A stretch of 64,000 nt of DNA, from the NCBI GenBank assembly GCA_039000515.1, contig JBCFYV010011164.1, forward strand, positions 42,521,489-42,585,488. The letters run 5' to 3'. This DNA comes from Timema cristinae (Eukaryota > Arthropoda > Insecta > Phasmatodea > Timematidae). The notes under the pieces were generated by a model that saw only the letters and a list, made by a program, of their open reading frames with translations, did not search any database and was not told the origin of the DNA. The position numbers and the translations under genes are program-made. The number at the start of each line of letters is the position of its first letter. The stretch's first letter is position 1. Shown in pieces: positions 56,534 through 64,000 of this stretch.

Positions 56534-57970
56534 AAAAAAACTATTGGGACAAAAAAATTCAGACCGGAATATCCATTAAAAAGTTAGAGCATTTTGAACT
56601 TTACACAATTATTGCACAATGGGCCTGGACCCCTAGGTACCCCCGTGTGGGTTGATCACTGTACACTCAGACCAAATATGTGGTACAGAGCCTAACCTTC
56701 AAGATGACACCAAAAACAAACTTTTGCATCCATTTGAACTAAAATGTTAATTTTACCAGTGCGTGGCACCCCACACGTAAGGCTGATCTGTCAAAACTAA
56801 TAAATTATATTTTATAGCATAGTTTTTCGTCCCGGTCTTTTGACAAAAAAAAAAAAAAAATTGAAACAAGTAAACCCACTAAATCTGTAGGAAACCTATA
56901 CAAAAATACTTTGACATTTCAATGCTCAATTTTATGAAAGTGTTTGGTGATTATCAGGGTGTTGGGTTGGTGGAAAATTATATAGTTGACCTTGCTATTT
57001 ACTAACTATAATGGTGTGTGGAATAAATATGTATTCAGATATATTAATAATATTTGCAAAGCTATTAAAAGGCATGCCAAAGGTCAAACACATTTGCAAG
57101 CCACAACCCGAGAGAAAACTTTGGCAATCGTAAATTTACCATTATTATTATTTTTATTATTACTATCATTTGCATTATAATTACAGTTATTATCTAAATA
57201 AATATATACATAATTTAATGATTGAGTAATATTACCGAGATCATCAACTATTTTGTTTTATTCCATGCATAGTTTGTGTCAGCCCTTTCCTTTCTTCCTC
57301 ATGATACTTTTAGCTATACAAAACCCCATTTAAGGACAAGTGTGACATTCTAATTAAACTAGGGTCCATCAGACCCCCTTTATTGAAACCTCATTGGTTC
57401 CTTTTGTCCAGAATTGACCACACACCACTGGTGTACAGGTTGATTCAAGTCTCCAAAAACAGGGAAAACCACAGCAATGATCAAATGTAGAACCCCCCCC
57501 CCCTCCCCCACTGCATTCATGTGATACTTGGACCTCTATATTCCCTGTCAATTTGGAATATGCCAGAGATTTCAGGGGTATTTAATTGCATATAATGTGG
57601 AAAAAAAAACGTTCACACACTCATGATCATAGAATTAAAAACACTACACACATTTGGTGTGAAATGTAACCATTTTTGAGAAGTGATTCATATCAATGAA
57701 AGAATACATATTTGGTAAAGCTGGGTTTATATTCATGCATAAGGCAACAACACCAATAGTAAATAGTATATTAAATGGAACCTGGACACGGGAATCGAAC
57801 TTTGGACTTTTGAAACACATATTAAAGTTTAGTAAAGAGAGATAGTATTAAATTTATGAATCAATCAATGCACTATGAATTTATAAAAATTATAAAATGT
57901 CTGATATAGAGTTGTGTTAAACATTAATCAAGCTTGAAAAAATACATATAACTAAATATTTAATATAATA
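56534..57970. other. Unassigned stretch upstream of the broken multi-domain gene
   Basis: Holds two oddities: GTGGGG/CCCCAC-type words at 56630-56790 and a C run at 57488. It may contain the end of the element that carried the gene, but no terminal repeat was found. Confidence 0.3.
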
Positions 57971-57971
57971 A

Positions 57972-58042
<71 letters not shown>

Positions 58043-58325
58043 CAGCACAGTTTCTTACTACCCGTTCGGGTTATACGCACTTACGCTAATGTGTAATGGT
58101 AGGGTGATTGTGAGATGAAATGAAGGACCTACACAGTTTAACGTGGGATCTGAACCACGGTGGAGGCCTGGCATTTCCCACATTCACTAGTTGTGATTAA
58201 TACATGTCTTGTTAGAGGTGAAGGAAGGGTTAGGTAAGCAAATAAATCTGTGCCAGGACAGAGGATTGAACCCTGGATCCCCAGCACAGAAGTCCGACAC
58301 CTTACCCCTAGACCACCAGGTCACC
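57971..58325 (-). mobile_element. SINE-A with about 70 bp of (ATT)n
   Basis: Full-length head, diverged body with a small insertion (TGTGATTAATACA), longest microsatellite tail in the window. Flanking AATATA(A/G)TAAA words look like the duplication. Confidence 0.88.
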
Positions 58326-59327
58326 AATATAGTAAAGAATGACATTCAAAACATATAAGAGCCTTTGTAATAAACCCTATTAATATTAGGACATTTTATT
58401 TAAGCGTATCACACTCATAAGTCAATGGTAAAAGTAGTTATATTAAATAAAATTACTATAATTTAGCATTGGTATTCTAACTAACTTAAACTGATGATAA
58501 TTATATATGTTTATTTATTAATTTAATTGAAACAGAAATTATTGACAATTATTTATTTTAAAAGTTTGAAAATGACTAGTTAATAATAATATAACATAGT
58601 ACAAAAGTTAGGGTTTACAAATGGATTATTCTTTGATGGAAATTCCATTCTTCAGAGTTTGGGGAAGAAGGTGTTGTTCCTCGCTAAATGTTGGTAAAGG
58701 TTTGATTCCCAAGGTTCAGGTGTCATTTTTCATTTGAATGAATATGATATTTAACTGTGGCTATAACCTTAATAAACAAATATAATAGCTTGGCTATTTA
58801 ATCCATTATGATAGTAATTAGTGTTTAGCGTACAGCACACAATTATTAGGAGAAATACATCACTTTATTAATACAAAATGGCCTAACTTCTTTTCAATAC
58901 TAAACAATGTATATAAAAATACTTCAATAAAAGGTTCACTAGAAAAAACAACGTTAATTAAACTATAACTTTCGAAACTTGAATTTAACTAAATTTAAGT
59001 TTTGTCCGTACTATCAAATCAAAGTTTATTTTTATTTTGTTCCGGTTATATTAGCCTCGTGAATATTTTAGTAGACCTACTTCTCAATAACAGAGTGAAA
59101 AATGTATTTTTATCCTTTATTTTCAATTAAATTGACAATCTCAGTCGTTGGCGTTAAAACAAAGTAAATTCGTGAATAACAAACAAGTATACCCTACCAC
59201 AAGGCATTTCAAATATGAACATAGGAGCTAATTATTCTCGTTTCTTTGTATACTGGCGTTTATTTGGCTATATATTTTCATCGCATTCTCATTGACTGAG
59301 AAGTCTCAATTTAAATATATTTATATT
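58326..59327. other. AT-rich unassigned stretch
   Basis: No gene or recognised repeat seen between SINE-A and SINE-B. Confidence 0.3.
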
Positions 59328-59573
59328 TAGCACCACGTCTTAATACCCGTTTGGGTTATACACTTTAAGTACTAATTACGCTAATGGATTAGGAATCGGG
59401 AAGGTTTAATTAGAGGAAGTGAACCCGCATTTTCGTGGAGGGAGAGTGGAAAACCATTTAGGAAAAACCACCCCCAGTTCATCCGACCGAGATTCGAACC
59501 TCGATCTCCCCGTCCTCAGCAGTCGAGCTAAACATGACAAGCGCGTTAGCTAACTACGCCACCGAGGCGGGTC
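59328..59573 (-). mobile_element. SINE-B, full length
   Basis: ACCACGTCTTAATACCCG to CTACGCCACCGAGGCGGGT; a well preserved copy of the 8287 subfamily. Confidence 0.9.
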
Positions 59574-60139
59574 TCAATTTCAATGATCATATATATTCTA
59601 TACCACACTCCATGCATAACATATAAGAAGTTAAAGTTAAATCAATTTTATACACTGTGTCTTTCAACTTCTTATGAACTAGGCCTATGTGCTCTACACA
59701 ATTCGCTATGCGTTACACATGAATATAAATATATATACATGGACCGCATTGGATGTTTCCTCGTAAGGTCCGCGGGCCACGAGTTGGACATTCCTGGTGT
59801 AAGCCCTCTTCCCTTCCAACCTGTGTTAAGTATCTTTTCACATCATTTCATTGGGAAGTTTTTGTAGCACTGAAAGAATGACTCAGATTTATTACAAGCC
59901 CACTCAGAATCCATTTTAAATCTTGAATATAAATGATGTTTTTAACATTAGTATTTAAGTATAAGATTTCTATTGGGTAGCACTGGGATGTACCCACCTT
60001 CCTCTCATATAGTTACTTTAGCTTCCCCTCCCCCCTCTCGACAGAGTTACCGGGGGTTATGGATGACCCCTAACTCTTCCAGGTTATTTACTTAGTGAGC
60101 CCGAACCACTATAACCCCAGCTGTTTATATTACATGGTC

Positions 60140-60250
60140 CAACAATTTAGTTCAGTCGGTATAGAGTCTTATCTACTGAGGTCTTGGGTTCAATTCCTGG
60201 CAAGGCCAAAAAAATGTGGGTTCCCCTTTACCAGTGATGAATTAACGGTC
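60140..60250 (+). mobile_element. SINE-E, copy 2
   Basis: A box TTAGTTCAGTCGGTATAGAG, B box GGGTTCAATTCCTGGCAAGG, then GTGGGTTCCCC and CAGTGATGAATTAACGG. Confidence 0.6.
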
Positions 60251-60469
60251 GGAAGCTGGATGTTGTGTCTGTTATAGATTTAAATTAGTGTTTAAGTCGT
60301 GTGTTGTTTATAATCAGTCGATTTGGAAGATGCACGTTAAATATCTCAGTTAAATGAAAAATTAAATTTAAGTACTACGTGGATCCTCTCCCTTCAATCT
60401 CTGATCAGGATCAGAACCCAAGGCCTTTTGATGGGAGTGGACATCTGGTCGAACTTGTTTGTTTCTTAG

Positions 60470-60716
60470 CACCGAGTCTTACTACCCGTTCGGATTATAC
60501 GCTTATGTACTAATTACGATAGTGATTTTAGGAATTAGGGAAGTTATATTTAGAGGAAGTGTACCCTCATTTGCGTGGAGGGAAAGTGGAAAACCATTTT
60601 GGAAAAACCTGCCCTCAGCGCACCCGACCGAGATTCGAACCTTGATCTCCCCGTCATCGGCAGTCTAGTATACTGCGAGAGTAGCACGCTAGACCACGCA
60701 GCCACCGAGGTGGGTC
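60470..60716 (-). mobile_element. SINE-B, full length
   Basis: ACCGAGTCTTACTACCCGTT to GCAGCCACCGAGGTGGGT; other subfamily with a long variable-arm region as in 33578. Confidence 0.9.
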
Positions 60717-60804
60717 GGGTCGATCTTAACAGTTGATGAGGTCAGATGCATGCCTGGTATTAGCCTACATGTATGAACTGAAGGAGTTGCTTTATATTCT
60801 ATTT

Positions 60805-61025
60805 ACTCCGCATCCTAATACTCGCTCGGGGTATACACGCATTTAACTATTTGATTAGGAATGAGAAAGCGGGAATTTAGACGATATTTTCACCACATTT
60901 GCGTGTATGGAGCGTAGAAAACTTTTTATGAAACAAACAAACTTCAGTATCCCTTGCCGAGACTACCTCCCCGAGTTCCCCATCACTATAAACCATACTG
61001 GATGAACCAATAGTCCGCGTTCCCG
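60805..61025 (-). mobile_element. SINE-B, degenerate
   Basis: CCGCATCCTAATACTCGCTC tail, ACCACATTTGCGTGTATGG body. Confidence 0.65.
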
Positions 61026-61439
61026 TCGATTCTCGTCGGAGGCATTGTTGAGGTGGCCTATAGCAAATTTGATTATTCTTTTAACCTATTCGCTGGTTAA
61101 ACGATAATGCGATACAAACACACTAGCCATGGTGGGAACCTTTTCGAAGGTATGGGGGGAAATAGAGCAAATAAACAACATTGACAAGAGTTTATCATAT
61201 TTCTCCTAAATTCTCAAAACTGACACATATTCCAAAAGCTACATTTGTAAAAGTTATGTTTGAATGCATGATAGTAGATGTTTAACTTTTTTTAAACTGT
61301 ACTATTAGGTTTAGCCAATGGCAAAAGTCTGCATGAACTTCAGATCATTCCTATTTCTAAGGAATAGGGTTAGATCGGATAAAAATAGAGATTTAAACCC
61401 AGACTCAAGTTTATCCTTCCCAACCTATACATCAAGCAA

Positions 61440-61632
61440 CAAACAGACCTGCCAAAGACCGGGGTATCGGGGATCGACCCCAATCGCGTGCACTGAGGGT
61501 GGTTTACCCTAAATAGATTTTCTACTCTCGCTTCACGCAAATTAAGGTACACTTCTTATAAATTCAATCTTCCTAATGTATAACATATTAGCATAATTGG
61601 TAGCTACATAGACGTAGCCTATAACCCTAACA
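61440..61632 (+). mobile_element. SINE-B
   Basis: B-box region GGGGATCGACCCCAATCGCG, body ACTGAGGGTGGTTTACCC and a decayed tail. Confidence 0.65.
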
Positions 61633-61639
61633 GAAAAAA

Positions 61640-62476
61640 TAAATGGTACGATGCACGATGACTTTATCTCACTTTTGTCTTAAAATAAACATTTACTTAA
61701 AACTTGTGAGATTTGTGAGACAAAATAATGGTTCTAAATATTGCTGTAGAAACACTACACCAAAAATCATAAATGAAATAATTTACACTGTTACTTACTC
61801 TATGGCATTAGGAACTAGTAACACTGTTACAGAAAAAATAAGAAAAACGAAATATCTTTGTCCACCAAAGAATATAAGAATCAAAATTAATTTTAAAATA
61901 CCTGAATTAAAAAGTATAATTATAAATACTTGCTTATAGCTAAGAAAGTATTGGTTTTGTAAATATATAGTTTGATAAAATATTTTTATCTTTAATAGTT
62001 CTACAGTTTTACAATGATGAGTTATTTCGTATAGTTGCGCCGAAATTATAAAAATTGAAACATTTATGTTATGTAAAGTATTTTAAAAGTCACTTTCGTA
62101 AGAAAGTGAAGATTGTTATCTTGTTTATAATAATAATAAAAAATGTCTAGCTATAAGGTTTAATCAAAATCGTTAGAGCAAATTTTGATAAAATAATGGT
62201 TTTCTTTTTTTGCCCTTCAGTAAACTGCCCTTAAGCTTAAGATAGATATAGTTTCAAAAAACCCCTCGGAGGGACATTATGAAAGCCCCGGATACCAAGT
62301 TTTAACCCAATTGTTAAAATAGTTTCGGCTTCAGCGCAAGGTACAAACAGACGGCATCACATTAAACACTTTTTTTGTTTCAGGGATCATGAAACGTCGA
62401 CATTTACCAAAATCTCAAGTTCTATTTTTTTACGATCACAATACTCTCTCTTCCAGGGGTCGAGAGAAAGTAAAAC
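61640..62476 (+). mobile_element. Hairpin-ended repeat, left-truncated copy
   Basis: Shares the interior (ACTTAAAACTTGTGAGATTTG vs ACTTAAAGCTAGTAAGATATG region) and the right end with 21857-22680. The right end here pairs GAGAGAGTATTGTGATCG with an outer CTTTCTCTCG arm. The 98-codon open frame at 61643-61939 overlaps non-coding repeat and is not supported as a gene. Confidence 0.65.
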
Positions 62477-62499
62477 ACTAACATAAGCTACATTGTTAT

Positions 62500-62832
62500 T
62501 GGTACTGCGTCTAACTACCTCGTTAGTCCGTATTTATTATACACTAATGGGGTAGGGATGGTGAAAGTAAGATTTAGGTCAAATGTACCCACATTTGCGT
62601 AGTTGGAGAGTGAGAATATTAAAGAAAAATACATCTCGATTCATCCGACCGGGATTCTTCCCGTCATAAACAATCCAGTCTATTGTAATAAATGAATGTG
62701 GGGAATGCCAGACCTCCACCGTGGTTCGGATTCCACGTTAAACTGTAGGTCCTTCATTTCATCTCACAATCACCCTACCATTACACATTAGCGTAAGTGC
62801 GTATAACCCGAACGGGTAGTAAGACGTGGTGC

Positions 62833-62864
<32 letters not shown>

Positions 62865-62890
62865 TTGTAATAAAGACGCCTTAAAATAAG
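62500..62890 (-). mobile_element. SINE-B split by SINE-A
   Basis: Tail and body at 62500-62692 (ACCCACATTTGCGTAGTTGG, ATCCGACCGGGATTC); the rest resumes after the nested SINE-A at 62875 with GACGCCTTA. Confidence 0.75.
62693..62862 (+). mobile_element. SINE-A nested in SINE-B
   Basis: 5' truncated. Duplication TATTGTAATAAA at 62681-62692 and 62863-62874 within a SINE-B copy. Confidence 0.92.
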
Positions 62891-63279
62891 GATTACCGAA
62901 CTTCCTAGATAGAAGGAGCCCTCGCAATAGAAAAAAATAATGCTAGAGCCCTCGTAAAAATGTTTACACTAAAATTATGAACATCCAATTTCGACAGTTA
63001 AATTTGACAAGTATAAAAGTATAAAACAAATGGAAAACATAACATGTTCTGGCTGCACCTTTGGCAAATTGTAGGATACTTTATTCAGATTTGAAAAAAT
63101 TTGCAATCCTAATGATTACCGCTATTTTATGGTGTGATAAACACATAAAGAATATTCTAAAATTGCCTCACGGAGCCTTAGATAGCTGTGGCGGAACCCA
63201 AGGGATACATAGAGCACAGTTTGTGAACCCCTGCCTTAGAACATGCTACTATTCAAACAAACGTGTCTTAACTTTGTTA

Positions 63280-63440
63280 CTGACGTAGGGAATACGAAGC
63301 AGAAATTTAGTGGAAATGTATCCACATTCACGTGGAGGGTTATTGGGAAACTATATAGAAGAAAATCAACCTTCCCCTTGTCACCAGAAAACCAGAGCAG
63401 ATGACCTTGACGTTTAATACACCTGTCCACTGATACGGGT
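63280..63440 (-). mobile_element. SINE-B fragment
   Basis: Body words AAATGTATCCACATTCACGT and GGAGGGTTATTGGGAAAC, then a remnant CTTGACGTTTAATACACCTG head. Confidence 0.5.
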
Positions 63441-63573
63441 CACAGTGATTTTTTTTTAAGAATCTGAAGAAGAAAAAAAACTGTAGTTAAGACCTTCTTT
63501 CTCTGAATGTTGTGTAACTTCCCCAAAGCCGCCGCCGACTCTACGCTTTTTGCTCGACGCTTGATAAACCACG

Positions 63574-63606
63574 CTCACACACACACACACACACACGAAC
63601 ACACAT
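63574..63606 (+). repeat. (CA)n microsatellite
   Basis: CACACA run of about 12 units in a GC-richer region; the open frame across it is not convincing. Confidence 0.85.
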
Positions 63607-64000
63607 CGTACACCGCCCGCAGCAAGGCCTGGGCTGGGGCCTCCTCTAATCGTGCGCCTAGTCCCCCTATCCTCCCCCTCTTCACTCCTCATTCTCTCCC
63701 TCTAGCTCGCTGTTCGCATTACACCCGGCCCATACGGTGTGTAGCTAAGGGGAGACAGCCTCAAAACGTTATACACAGATGTTTATGACGACATGAGCTC
63801 TTCAACTGTTTGTTTTTGCGGACACATTCATTTTGTGTGATCGCTAGCAGGCGCTCACCTCACTCAAAAAGGGGACCTATTCGAAACCCCCGATTTCAAG
63901 TGACATGGCAGAATCTAGGTGAGTGGCTAGCACTCCTGACATTGATTCGGAAACTTCAGCAACATACTGGCACAAAAGCGTAACGGAGAATTGAGTTGCG

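Noticed and set aside
61643..61939. 98-codon frame
   Set aside because: Falls in the hairpin-ended repeat, whose other copy does not keep this frame.

Overview
The window looks like animal, probably arthropod, nuclear DNA: AT-rich, very dense in microsatellites, and crowded with tRNA-derived SINEs, short DNA transposons and minisatellites. The mixture resembles decapod crustacean genomes, but that placement is an inference from style only.

Real genes are very few. (1) One protein-coding exon on the minus strand, 49430-50041, carries the conserved N-terminal domain of nucleolar protein 4 (NOL4) and ends at a strong splice donor. No later NOL4 exon was recognised to its left, so most of 1-49429 may be a first intron longer than 49 kb. 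The GC- and CpG-richer stretch near 50.8-51.1 kb is a candidate promoter. (2) One complete intron-containing tRNA-Ile(UAU) gene lies at 30833-30924 on the plus strand.

Everything else is mobile or repetitive. SINE-A has a tRNA-Glu-like head, an (ATT)n tail and 10-14 bp target duplications. SINE-B, the commonest family, has a different tRNA-like head and body but almost the same 3' tail, including a small ACCCGAACGGGT hairpin. SINE-A copies sit inside two SINE-B copies and inside a Harbinger element. Cut-and-paste elements with readable ends include two PIF/Harbinger derivatives (11310-12325; 33985-35710), a hAT-type MITE with an 8-bp duplication (26965-27607), a TTA-flanked MITE (51564-52336), two TA-flanked palindromic MITEs (41671-41905; 42594-42828), a repeat with hairpin-bearing inverted ends (21857-22680) and several hairpin MITEs. 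Two decayed transposon genes are present: a piggyBac transposase (23140-24750, plus) and an uncharacterised multi-domain protein with a possible PIN-like segment (54165-56533, minus).

Tandem arrays are frequent: 94 bp x6, a GGTGCGG array, 25 bp x about 45, 89 bp x13, about 42 bp x13, 26 bp x10 and 87 bp x3-4. The most interesting pattern is that at least three arrays are built from, or embedded among, terminal sequences of DNA transposons, suggesting repeated birth of satellites from transposon ends at one locus.
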